Origin: an uncultured Metabacillus sp.
GTDB lineage: Bacteria; Bacillota; Bacilli; Bacillales; Bacillaceae
Direction: 5' to 3'
Assembly (NCBI RefSeq): GCF_947503125.1
Contig: NZ_CANNCR010000016.1
Location: forward strand, 1-64,000
Length of the DNA stretch: 64,000 nucleotides
Numbering within the stretch: the first letter of the stretch is position 1; each line of letters starts with the position of its first letter. The notes under the pieces were generated by a model. The model ran no database searches. It was not told where the DNA came from and saw only the letters and a list, made by a program, of their open reading frames with translations. Shown here in pieces: positions 28,467 to 36,525 of the stretch. Position numbers and translations under genes: made by a program.

Positions 28467-28503
28467 TTATGTCGTGCGGTGAGTAGAATGTATTTAAAGC
28501 ATT

Positions 28504-29169
28504 CTACCCAAGAACCTCATAAACCGCTTCACCGCCATGTATTTGCGTGAACATGCTTGACAATGCTTGTAATAGCTGGTTAGCCTCGTCTTTTTGAAGA
28601 GATGGCTGGAAATAAATGAGATGAAGCGCATTACGTGTGTTTTCGGTCACAGCGGATCGTTTTGAATCAACATATGGACTTCCAAACGGTCCTTGTTGGT
28701 CAGCAGATAAGAGTTTCTTTGCTAAGGAAACCTCGCGTTCATTAATCGCTATATATGAATCCTGTTCAGTTCCAATTTTAATCAGGATAGTTCCCTCAAG
28801 CTGATCGGCATCATAAATGCCTAATGGGATTTGATATTGCAGAGAAAGAAAATTATTCAGATCCACTGCTGAGTTGACATTATGTAAAAATTGTTGTTTC
28901 TGTACACGGCGATATAATGCTTCATTAGATGGTCGGTAGCGATTTGGATCTGTGCCAACAGATTTAAACAATTTTCTCCATTCGTTTATTGCCGGAATGT
29001 CAGTGACTTTTTTATCTGCATAATCAAAATAAAGGGATTCTTGAAATAATCGCAATCTGCCTTTTAGCATATGCGGAGAGTCAGAGACTTGAATATCGTG
29101 ATAACGTACAATGCCAATTTTAAAATCAGGTATTACTTGCTTTACTTCATCACTAATTTGAATTTCCAT
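28504..29169 (-). CDS. B3/B4 tRNA-binding domain protein
   Basis: A free-standing protein of about 221 residues related to the B3/B4 editing domain of the phenylalanyl-tRNA synthetase beta subunit. Family features include the central KSVGTDPNRYRPSNEALYRR segment. Some homologues edit mischarged tRNA, others have no known function, so its substrate is uncertain. The ATG at 29169 follows GGAGGTTAAAATA. An upstream GTG lies inside this ribosome site and is rejected. It is divergent from queG. Confidence 0.8.
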   Translation of the reverse strand: MEIQISDEVKQVIPDFKIGIVRYHDIQVSDSPHMLKGRLRLFQESLYFDYADKKVTDIPAINEWRKLFKSVGTDPNRYRPSNEALYRRVQKQQFLHNVNSAVDLNNFLSLQYQIPLGIYDADQLEGTILIKIGTEQDSYIAINEREVSLAKKLLSADQQGPFGSPYVDSKRSAVTENTRNALHLIYFQPSLQKDEANQLLQALSSMFTQIHGGEAVYEVLG

Positions 29170-29264
29170 TATTTTAACCTCCACAATGGTACTGTAGTTA
29201 TTTTACCATAATAAGAGGAAGGAATCGTCTGATCCGCATCAACTAACAGAAAGGAGGGAAAGGA

Positions 29265-30401
29265 ATGAATATAGAGCAATTTAAACAAGAAGTGATTGCT
29301 TATAGTAAAGAAATCGGCATTGATAAAATTGGGTTTACAAGTGCCAATATGTTTGAGGAGCTGAAGCAGCGGCTTATCACACAGCAGGAGTTGGGCTATC
29401 AATCAGGCTTTGAGGAGCCGGACATTGAGAAACGAGTCACACCTGTTAAGTTGCTGCCAAAAGCAAGCTCGATTATTTCCATTGCTCTTGCATATCCTTC
29501 TAAAATGAAAAATGCTCCTAAAAGCACGAGAGAGGATCGGCGCGGAATTTTTTGCCGTGCTTCATGGGGGCAGGATTATCACACGATTTTACGGGATCGG
29601 TTAAGTAAACTGGAAAGCTTTTTGAAGGAAAAAGTGCCGGATATCCAGGTGAAATCAATGGTTGATACTGGTGAGCTTTCAGATCGGGCTGTTGCAGAAC
29701 GGGCGGGAATCGGCTGGAGCGGAAAGAACTGCTCGATTATCACGCCCGAATTTGGTTCCTATGTTTATTTAGGAGAAATGATTACGAATTTTCCTTTCCC
29801 TCCTGATACACCGATGGAGGATCAATGTGGCAGCTGTAGAAAATGCCTTGATGTTTGTCCGACTGGCGCTCTTGTTCAAGGCGGCCAGCTTGATTCTACA
29901 AAATGCATCGCATTTTTAACGCAAACGAAAGGGTTTTTAGCTGATGAATATCGCACGAAAATTGGGAACCGGATATATGGCTGTGATACTTGCCAAACCG
30001 TCTGCCCTGTGAATAAAGGGAAGGATTTTCATTTTCACGAGGAAATGGAACCGGATCCGGAAATCGCCAAGCCAAAATTAAAACCGCTACTTACGATGAG
30101 CAACAGGGAATTTAAAGAAAAATTCGGCCATATCTCTGGTGCATGGCGCGGGAAAAAACCGCTGCAACGCAATGCGATTCTTGCACTTGCTCATTTTAAG
30201 GACACAACGGCACTTCCGGAACTCATCAAATTAATGCATGAAGATCCAAGACCAGTCATTCGCGGAACGGCAGCATGGGCTATTGGAAAAATCGGCGGAA
30301 ATGATGTTGCTGAAGAATTGCATCAAGCTTACGAAAAAGAGATGGATGAAGATGTAAAAAAAGAAATCAAGAAAGGCATAGCCTTTGTTGAAGAAAAATA
30401 A
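29265..30401 (+). CDS. queG: Epoxyqueuosine reductase
   Basis: Final step of queuosine synthesis: cobalamin-dependent reduction of epoxyqueuosine in the wobble base of GUN tRNAs. The 378-residue protein has the N-terminal cobalamin-binding domain, two 4Fe-4S motifs (CGSCRKCLDVCP and CDTCQTVCP, with the linked Cys in TKCIAF), and a C-terminal HEAT-like repeat region (about 300-378) that binds tRNA. The complete motif set argues that it is functional. AAAGGAGGG precedes the ATG. Synteny matches yhbA of B. subtilis, close to yhbB and trmL, another anticodon modification gene. Confidence 0.95.
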   Translation: MNIEQFKQEVIAYSKEIGIDKIGFTSANMFEELKQRLITQQELGYQSGFEEPDIEKRVTPVKLLPKASSIISIALAYPSKMKNAPKSTREDRRGIFCRASWGQDYHTILRDRLSKLESFLKEKVPDIQVKSMVDTGELSDRAVAERAGIGWSGKNCSIITPEFGSYVYLGEMITNFPFPPDTPMEDQCGSCRKCLDVCPTGALVQGGQLDSTKCIAFLTQTKGFLADEYRTKIGNRIYGCDTCQTVCPVNKGKDFHFHEEMEPDPEIAKPKLKPLLTMSNREFKEKFGHISGAWRGKKPLQRNAILALAHFKDTTALPELIKLMHEDPRPVIRGTAAWAIGKIGGNDVAEELHQAYEKEMDEDVKKEIKKGIAFVEEK

Positions 30402-30426
30402 AAAGGTGGCAAGGACGCCACCTTTT
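30401..30426. terminator. Bidirectional terminator between queG and mscL
   Basis: AAAAGGTGGC pairs perfectly with GCCACCTTTT across a 6-nt loop. The A and T tails serve both convergent genes. Confidence 0.88.
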
Positions 30427-30428
30427 AT

Positions 30429-30809
30429 CTATTTCTTTTCTTCTTTTAAAAGATCTCTAATTTCAGTTAAAAGCTCTTCTTTCTTATCTACTTCCGGAAC
30501 TGCCGGTGCTGCATTTTCTTCTTTCTTTTTAAAACGGTTAAAGAATCGAACAACTAAAAAGATCGAAAAGGCGATGATGAGAAAGTCGACGATTGACTGA
30601 ATAAATTCCCCGTATTTTATGGCAGCCTTTCCTACTGTTAAGGAAAGATGGCTAAAATTAATCCCGCCCATTAATAGTCCAACGGTGGGCGTAATGATAT
30701 CTTCTACGAGGGAGGTAACAATTTTACCGAACGCCGCCCCAATAACAACGGCCACCGCTAAATCCAACACATTTCCTTTTAGTGCAAACTTTTTAAATTC
30801 CTGTAACAT
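30429..30809 (-). CDS. mscL: Large-conductance mechanosensitive channel
   Basis: A pentameric membrane pore that opens at high membrane tension and releases solutes during hypo-osmotic shock. At 126 residues it has the family length and signature: N-terminal amphipathic KKFALKGNVLDLAVAVVIGA, TM1 GAAFGKIVTSLVEDIITP, a periplasmic-side loop, TM2 IVDFLIIAFSIFLVVRFFN and a charged C-terminal bundle. The minus-strand ribosome site upstream of ATG is GAGGTGA. Single gene, convergent with queG. Confidence 0.95.
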   Translation of the reverse strand: MLQEFKKFALKGNVLDLAVAVVIGAAFGKIVTSLVEDIITPTVGLLMGGINFSHLSLTVGKAAIKYGEFIQSIVDFLIIAFSIFLVVRFFNRFKKKEENAAPAVPEVDKKEELLTEIRDLLKEEKK

Positions 30810-30968
30810 ATGTATTCACCTCTAGTTTTTATTCCGATCTTAGTATAAAGGTAAAAAAGGATAAGGACAACCTGACTGTTACCTTTACCCTATCCAATTA
30901 TGATGATTTTAACGAATTTCTCAACAGCATTCACATACCCTTTAGTAAATAAGGATGGTGGTGAGATT

Positions 30969-31859
30969 ATGAAGCAAAAGCTTTTTGAGTTACATGAGAG
31001 GAAGCTTCAAATGCTTATCAATAAAAAACCGATTAAAAATGATCGGAATGATGAAGAATTCCATGCGTTCGAGAGAAGGCTTCAATCAAATGATAAAAGG
31101 AAAACTGAAATTGTAAAGGGGAGCACCACAGTAAGAATTACAAAGATTGAAGACCAATCTATTCATTTAAAGAATGCCTTGTATACATGTCACTATAAAT
31201 GGTTAAATAAACAGTATGACCGTTTTTTTCTTGAAGAACGAATCGAGCATCGTAAAGCTCGTTTTTATCGCGATGAGCTTGTTGACGATCGGATCGTTGA
31301 TTTTAATGAGATAGGAAATGAGCCGGTACCTTCTGTCGACGAGCAGCGAAGCAAGGAATCATTTGTTTATGACAGGCTTGCAGCTGTACAGTATGCGGAG
31401 CGTTGGTGGAATAGTGCAAATCCAGCTTATAAAAATTTTGATGTCAACTGCACAAATTTTATTTCTCAGTGTCTTCATGCAGGCGGAGCACAAATGCGCG
31501 GCTATCCAAATCGCTCCTCCGGCTGGTGGATGGAGCAGAATAATTGGAGCTTTAGTTGGTCAGTAGCAAATTCAATGAGGAGCTTTTTTCTCCATTCCAA
31601 AACTGGGTTAAGGGCAGAGGTTGTTGATTCAGCAGAACAATTAATGCCAGGTGATGTGATATGCTATGATTTTCAGGGAGATGGCCGTTATGATCACACA
31701 ACCTTTGTTGTCGCAAAGGATCAGGAAAATATGCCGCTGGTGAATGCGCAAACGTATAATAGCCGGATGCGTTATTGGGCCTATGAGGATTCAACCGCTT
31801 ATACCCCGAATATAAAATATACATTTTTTCGTATCATAGATGATACGAGTTCGAAATAA
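30969..31859 (+). CDS. yhbB: YhbB-like protein with C-terminal amidase domain
   Basis: A 296-residue protein whose C-terminal half (about 130-290) is the amidase_6-type cysteine peptidase fold: AVQYAERWWNSANPAYKNF, then the catalytic-type DVNCTNFISQCLHAGG, and downstream His in DHTTFVV and Asn/Gln in NAQTYNSR. The N-terminal half is charged and helical and has no signal peptide. Synteny with queG and trmL matches yhbB of B. subtilis. The role is inferred to be in cell wall or spore metabolism. The ATG at 30969 follows GGTGGTGAG. An upstream ATG at 30900 lacks a ribosome site. Confidence 0.83.
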   Translation: MKQKLFELHERKLQMLINKKPIKNDRNDEEFHAFERRLQSNDKRKTEIVKGSTTVRITKIEDQSIHLKNALYTCHYKWLNKQYDRFFLEERIEHRKARFYRDELVDDRIVDFNEIGNEPVPSVDEQRSKESFVYDRLAAVQYAERWWNSANPAYKNFDVNCTNFISQCLHAGGAQMRGYPNRSSGWWMEQNNWSFSWSVANSMRSFFLHSKTGLRAEVVDSAEQLMPGDVICYDFQGDGRYDHTTFVVAKDQENMPLVNAQTYNSRMRYWAYEDSTAYTPNIKYTFFRIIDDTSSK

Positions 31860-31994
31860 CAATGGTATAATTTCATTTGGTAACAATAATAAGCAGACTT
31901 TTGCTTTATAAACGTCCAAAGGTGGAGCAAGCGAAGCAAGCTTTAAAGCATGCTCTCATCCCCCTTTCCACATAATGTAGATGAGGTGAAAAAA

Positions 31995-32468
31995 TTGGCA
32001 TTACATGTAGTTTTATATCAACCAGAGATTCCTGCAAATACAGGGAATATTGCTCGTTCTTGTGCAGCAACAAATACAACTCTTCATCTAATCCGTCCGT
32101 TAGGGTTTTCAACAGATGATAAAATGTTAAAACGTGCCGGATTGGATTATTGGGAATTTGTTAACGTGATTTATCATGATTCTTTAGATGAATTATTTGA
32201 GGGGTATAAGGATGCAGAATTTTTCTTTTTAACAAAATTCGGCAAGCAGCCACATACAACATTTGATTATAGTGATGTTGAAAAGGATTATTTCTTTGTG
32301 TTCGGACGGGAAACAACCGGACTGCCAAAGGATTTACTGGAGGCAAATATGGACAGATGCTTACGCCTGCCAATGACAGAGCATGTTCGTTCATTAAACC
32401 TTTCGAACACAGCAGCGATCTTAATTTATGAAGCGTTAAGACAGCAAAACTATCCTGGCTTAACATAA
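31995..32468 (+). CDS. trmL: tRNA (cytidine(34)-2'-O)-methyltransferase
   Basis: SPOUT-class methyltransferase that adds a 2'-O-methyl group to position 34 of tRNA-Leu isoacceptors using S-adenosylmethionine. The 158-residue sequence is very close to B. subtilis CspR/TrmL. It has the SAM-knot motifs FVFGRETTGLP and LRLPMTEHVRSLNLSNTAAI and starts ALHVVLYQPEIPANTGNIAR. The start is TTG at 31995, preceded by GAGGTGA at the right distance. An upstream ATG at 31950 would add a non-homologous leader and is rejected. Confidence 0.94.
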   Translation: MALHVVLYQPEIPANTGNIARSCAATNTTLHLIRPLGFSTDDKMLKRAGLDYWEFVNVIYHDSLDELFEGYKDAEFFFLTKFGKQPHTTFDYSDVEKDYFFVFGRETTGLPKDLLEANMDRCLRLPMTEHVRSLNLSNTAAILIYEALRQQNYPGLT

Positions 32469-32485
32469 GAATCAATGTCTTAAAG

Positions 32486-32512
32486 GCAATCGGTCATTCA
32501 CCGATTGCTTCT
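32486..32512 (+). terminator. Terminator after trmL
   Basis: GCAATCGG pairs with CCGATTGC across a 7-nt loop and is followed by a short T-rich tract. The stem is strong, the U-run weak. Confidence 0.6.
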
Positions 32513-32609
32513 AGTCCAACTTCTTACCTCTTACTTCAAGAAGAAGAATCTTTGCATTTTTCTTTTTCACATGAACAAAAAGGCTTTCAAAAACAGCCTC
32601 GCAAAAATG

Positions 32610-32698
32610 AAAGGGTCAGATCCCTAAAAATACAATATACAGGACTAAATCACTTTGAAGTTCCATATATTGTATTTACAGGGGGCTGACCCTCTTTG
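32610..32698. repeat. Long imperfect inverted repeat, MITE- or REP-like
   Basis: The left arm (AAAGGGTCAG, then AAATACAATATA) is mirrored by the right arm (TATATTGTATTT, then CTGACCCTCTTT), about 30 bp each around a 24-bp centre. The GGGTCAG tips resemble the palindromes that accompany REP-type transposases in Bacillaceae, but no transposase is encoded here, so a non-autonomous element is likely. Confidence 0.55.
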
Positions 32699-32707
32699 TT
32701 TGATGCA

Positions 32708-32800
32708 TTATTTTTTTACACCTGGTTTGCTTTCATATCCTGCAGTAAAGATTGCTACCAAGAATGCTAAACTAACACCTAAAACTAAAATCGTGTTCAT
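32708..32800 (-). CDS. Small membrane peptide of 30 residues
   Basis: A short reading frame on the minus strand begins with ATG after a perfect TAGGAGG ribosome site and ends in TAA. The product starts MNTILVLGVSLAFLVAIFTA, a single hydrophobic helix, and ends in a basic tail (ESKPGVKK), the pattern of small sporulation or membrane-associated peptides. It lies between trmL and prkA, divergent from prkA. I do not recognise a named family. The strong ribosome site and coherent topology are the evidence. Confidence 0.65.
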   Translation of the reverse strand: MNTILVLGVSLAFLVAIFTAGYESKPGVKK

Positions 32801-33067
32801 CGCTTTGCCTCCTAACTAATCGATCACTCGTTGGAACAAGTAAGGGTATGTATAGCTTCCCCTTTTATAGCTAGTTTCATTATAACCTAATCAAAATGTG
32901 ATGTGAACGTGTAACAAAATTTTTCCCGTAAAATTTATCCCCTTTGTCGCAGGTTATAGATAGCTTTTTTACCTTCATAAGAAGAATGTTAGAGGACATC
33001 CTCGCATAAAGTGTATTAATCTGCACGAGTTTTTTACAACTACGACCAAATGATGAAGGAGGTCCTT

Positions 33068-34963
33068 ATGGATATTTTAAAGAAAATTGAAAAGTTTAGG
33101 GAAGATGAGCAACGCTTAAAGTGGGAAGGAACCTTCGTAGAGTATTTGGATATTGTTAAGGAAAAGCCTTGGGTTGCACAATCAGCTCATTCCAGGGTTT
33201 ACAATATGATTAAAGATGCTGGTATAGAAGAGATTGATGGCAAAAGAACGTATAAGTTTTTTGACCATCAGCTATATGGACTAGAAAATGCACTCGAACG
33301 CCTGGTAGAAGAGTATTTCCATCCTGCTGCAAAACGATTAGATGTCAGAAAGCGGATTTTGCTATTGATGGGTCCTGTTAGTGGCGGTAAATCAACACTA
33401 GTTACCATGCTGAAAAGAGGGTTGGAGAAGTATTCACTCTCAGACAGAGGAGCAGTATATGCGATAAAAGGCTGCCCAATGCATGAAGACCCTCTTCACT
33501 TGATTCCACATCATTTAAGAGATGATTTCTATGAAGAATACGGGATTCGTATCGAAGGAAATCTCTCACCATTAAATGTGATGAGGTTGGAGGAAGAATA
33601 CGGCGGCCGTATCGAAGATGTAAGAATCGAGAGAGTATTTCTATCCGAAGACAAACGTGTGGGGATTGGGACATTCAGTCCATCAGATCCTAAATCACAG
33701 GATATTGCCGACTTAACGGGAAGCATAGATTTCTCAACCATTGCTGAGTATGGCTCAGAGTCTGATCCTCGTGCTTATCGTTTTGACGGGGAATTAAACA
33801 AAGCGAACCGAGGAATGATGGAATTCCAAGAAATGCTGAAATGTGATGAGAAGTTTTTATGGCATTTGCTTTCCCTCACTCAGGAAGGTAATTTCAAGGC
33901 TGGTCGTTTTGCTTTAATCTCGGCTGATGAATTAATTGTTGCCCATACGAATGAAACAGAGTATCGTTCGTTCATTTCAAATAAAAAGAATGAAGCCCTG
34001 CACTCGCGGATTATTGTTATGCCTGTCCCATATAATTTAAAAGTGTCTGAAGAAGAGCGGATTTATGAAAAAATGATTAAAGAAAGTGATGTTTCCGATG
34101 TTCATATTGCGCCACATACGTTAAAGGTAGCGGCGATGTTTACGATTTTAACCCGTCTGAAAGAGCCGAAGCGGGGCGACATCGATCTTGTGAAGAAAAT
34201 GAGATTGTATGATGGGGAAATTGTAGAAGGCTTTAATTCCGTTGATGTTGCAGAGCTTCAAAAGGAATACAATGATGAAGGAATGTCAGGTATTGATCCC
34301 CGCTATGTGATTAACCGGATTTCTTCAACCATCATTCGCAAGGAAGTACCATCAATTAATGCGCTTGATGTTTTACGGGCTCTGAAAGAAGGACTTGATC
34401 AGCATGCTTCCATCTCAAATGAAGATCGTGAAAAATACTTAAACTTCATTTCGGTTGCACGTAAGCTATATGATGATATGGCGAAAAAAGAAGTTCAAAA
34501 AGCGTTTGTGTACTCCTATGAAGAATCTGCCAAAACACTTATGGATAACTATCTGGATAATGTGGAAGCTTACTGCAATAAAAACAAGCTTCGTGATCCG
34601 TTAACAGGTGAGGAAATGAATCCTGATGAAAAATTAATGCGTTCAATTGAGGAACAAATCGGGATTTCAGAAAATGCTAAAAAAGCGTTCCGTGAGGAAA
34701 TTCTTATCCGTATCTCGGCCTATGCACGCAAAGGAAAACGATTTGATTATAATTCACACGAGCGTTTACGAGAAGCAATCCAGAAAAAGCTATTTGCAGA
34801 TCTAAAAGATGTGGTTAAAATCACAACGTCCTCTAAAACACCAGACGAACAGCAGCTTAAGAAAATCAACGAGGTTGTTGCACGTCTAATCGATGAGCAT
34901 GGGTATAATTCAACCTCTGCTAATGAATTACTACGCTATGTTGGCAGCTTGTTAAATAGATAA
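33068..34963 (+). CDS. prkA: Serine protein kinase PrkA
   Basis: A 631-residue cytosolic AAA+-like protein kinase, produced in B. subtilis during sporulation. It has an N-terminal AAA domain with Walker A GPVSGGKST at residues 102-110, the characteristic CPMHEDPLHLIP segment, and a C-terminal kinase-like region ending in ELLRYVGSLLNR. It pairs genetically with yhbH downstream, as in many bacteria where PrkA (YeaG) and YhbH (YeaH) act together in stress or stationary phase. The ATG at 33068 follows GAAGGAGGTC. The earlier ATG at 33050 is less well placed. Confidence 0.95.
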   Translation: MDILKKIEKFREDEQRLKWEGTFVEYLDIVKEKPWVAQSAHSRVYNMIKDAGIEEIDGKRTYKFFDHQLYGLENALERLVEEYFHPAAKRLDVRKRILLLMGPVSGGKSTLVTMLKRGLEKYSLSDRGAVYAIKGCPMHEDPLHLIPHHLRDDFYEEYGIRIEGNLSPLNVMRLEEEYGGRIEDVRIERVFLSEDKRVGIGTFSPSDPKSQDIADLTGSIDFSTIAEYGSESDPRAYRFDGELNKANRGMMEFQEMLKCDEKFLWHLLSLTQEGNFKAGRFALISADELIVAHTNETEYRSFISNKKNEALHSRIIVMPVPYNLKVSEEERIYEKMIKESDVSDVHIAPHTLKVAAMFTILTRLKEPKRGDIDLVKKMRLYDGEIVEGFNSVDVAELQKEYNDEGMSGIDPRYVINRISSTIIRKEVPSINALDVLRALKEGLDQHASISNEDREKYLNFISVARKLYDDMAKKEVQKAFVYSYEESAKTLMDNYLDNVEAYCNKNKLRDPLTGEEMNPDEKLMRSIEEQIGISENAKKAFREEILIRISAYARKGKRFDYNSHERLREAIQKKLFADLKDVVKITTSSKTPDEQQLKKINEVVARLIDEHGYNSTSANELLRYVGSLLNR

Positions 34964-34980
34964 AAAACCTGAGGATTGTG

Positions 34981-35015
34981 GCTGGCAATTAACCATTGTC
35001 AGCTTTGTTTTTTCT
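34981..35015 (+). terminator. Terminator after prkA
   Basis: GCTGGCAAT pairs with ATTGTCAGC (one G-U) across a short loop, followed by TTTGTTTTTTC. Confidence 0.75.
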
Positions 35016-35324
35016 ATTCTGATTTGGAAAATTCAGGTTGATGCACAGAGAGGGATGAAGGGGTTGTCCCATTTCATTTTGAAGTAGCTAAATGTCTTTT
35101 AAAGCCTTATTTCATAGGCTTTGGGGTCTTGTCTTATTTTTAAGGATTCCGTATTTATTTTCGAAATTATTTGTCAATAAATCAAATCTTTCGCATAGGA
35201 TAGAGTAATCCAAAGAATTACAAGTCTGACTGTGTATGAAATTTACTCATCCACGTTAATGTATGCTAATAAAACAAATTATGTGACACTTTTAAAAAAT
35301 ATTTTTGGAGGGGGAGTTAGTTAG
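35016..35324. other. prkA-yhbH intergenic region
   Basis: No gene is seen. It contains a hairpin AAAGCC-TTATTTCAT-AGGCTTT-like dyad at about 35100-35122 that interrupts a T-rich stretch, perhaps a remnant of an inserted element, and the yhbH promoter region. The ribosome site GGAGGGGGAG lies at 35308-35317. I could not assign a sigma factor with confidence. Confidence 0.4.
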
Positions 35325-36503
35325 ATGTCAGGAAAAGAAGAACAAAACTTTGTTATTTCTCAAGAAGATTGGACCCTCCATCGTAAAGGCCATGATGATC
35401 AAACACGCCATCAAGAAAAAGTACAAGAGGCTATTCGCAACAACCTACCTGATCTCATTACAGAAGAAAGTATTATCATGTCTAATGGGAAGGATGTTGT
35501 GAAAATCCCGATTCGTTCATTGGACGAATATAAAATTCGTTATAACTACGATAAAAATAAGCATGTTGGCCAAGGAGATGGAGAAAGTCAGGTTGGTGAT
35601 GTGGTCGCAAGAGAAGGATCACAAGCAGATGCCAAAGGTCCGGGAAAAGGTCAGGGAGCTGGAGATCAGGCCGGTGAAGATTATTATGAAGCTGAAGTTT
35701 CGATACTCGAGCTGGAAGCCGCACTTTTTAAAGAGTTAGAGCTGCCTAACTTAAAACAAAAGGAACGGGACAATATTGTCATTGAAAATATTGAGTTTAA
35801 TGACATCCGCCGTACAGGTTTAATGGGGAATATTGATAAAAAACGAACCATGCTTTCGGCATATAAACGGAATGCAATGTCTGGTAATCGAAAATTTCAT
35901 CCGATTTTTCCTGAAGACTTAAAGTATAAAACATGGAATGAAGTCGTTAAACCGGAATCAAAAGCAGTCGTTATTGCGATGATGGATACGAGCGGCTCGA
36001 TGGGATTATGGGAAAAATATATGGCAAGAAGCTTTTTCTTCTGGATGACAAGATTTCTTAGAACAAAATACGAAAAGGTGGATATTGAATTTATTGCCCA
36101 TCATACAGAAGCGAAGGTTGTTTCTGAAGAAGATTTCTTTTCAAAAGGTGAAAGCGGCGGAACCATCTGTTCATCCGCCTATCGAAAAGCACTTGAAATT
36201 ATCGAAGAAAAGTATAACCCATCACGGTTCAATATTTATCCATTCCATTTCTCAGATGGTGATAATTTAACATCAGACAATGCCAGATGTGTAAAACTTG
36301 TAACTGAGCTGATGAAGGTATCAAATATTTTTGGTTATGGTGAAGTTAATCAGTATAATCGTACACCATCTACACTTATGAGTGCTTACAAGCATATAAA
36401 TGATGAGAAGTTCAGATATCACATTCTTAAAAATAAAGCCGGAATTTTCGATGCGTTAAAAACTTTTTTTACCAATGAAGACGCAAAAACGAAGGCTGTT
36501 TAA
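35325..36503 (+). CDS. yhbH: Sporulation protein YhbH (DUF444/UPF0229)
   Basis: A 392-residue member of the DUF444 family with a von Willebrand A-like fold whose metal site is visible as MMDTSGSMG at about residue 222-230. The Gly/Gln-rich segment at 80-120 ([20 protein letters not shown]) is usual for the family. In B. subtilis yhbH is sporulation-associated and lies behind prkA, as here. The length equals that of the family, so prophage insertion behind it has not truncated it. Its last codons form part of a terminator hairpin shared with the prophage integrase gene. Confidence 0.95.
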   Translation: MSGKEEQNFVISQEDWTLHRKGHDDQTRHQEKVQEAIRNNLPDLITEESIIMSNGKDVVKIPIRSLDEYKIRYNYDKNKHVGQGDGESQVGDVVAREGSQADAKGPGKGQGAGDQAGEDYYEAEVSILELEAALFKELELPNLKQKERDNIVIENIEFNDIRRTGLMGNIDKKRTMLSAYKRNAMSGNRKFHPIFPEDLKYKTWNEVVKPESKAVVIAMMDTSGSMGLWEKYMARSFFFWMTRFLRTKYEKVDIEFIAHHTEAKVVSEEDFFSKGESGGTICSSAYRKALEIIEEKYNPSRFNIYPFHFSDGDNLTSDNARCVKLVTELMKVSNIFGYGEVNQYNRTPSTLMSAYKHINDEKFRYHILKNKAGIFDALKTFFTNEDAKTKAV

Positions 36504-36525
36504 TTTTACAGCCTTCTATATTTTT
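36491..36525. terminator. Shared hairpin at the yhbH / integrase junction
   Basis: GAAGGCTGT pairs perfectly with ACAGCCTTC across an 8-nt loop, followed by TATATTTTT. It overlaps the last codons of yhbH and the stop of the minus-strand integrase, so it can terminate both. The attachment site (attL) must lie in or near here. Confidence 0.7.

Noticed and set aside
28403-28503. Phage attachment site at tRNA-Gly
   Set aside because: tRNA genes are common targets, but no integrase or duplicated tRNA end is near. The prophage is inserted behind yhbH instead.
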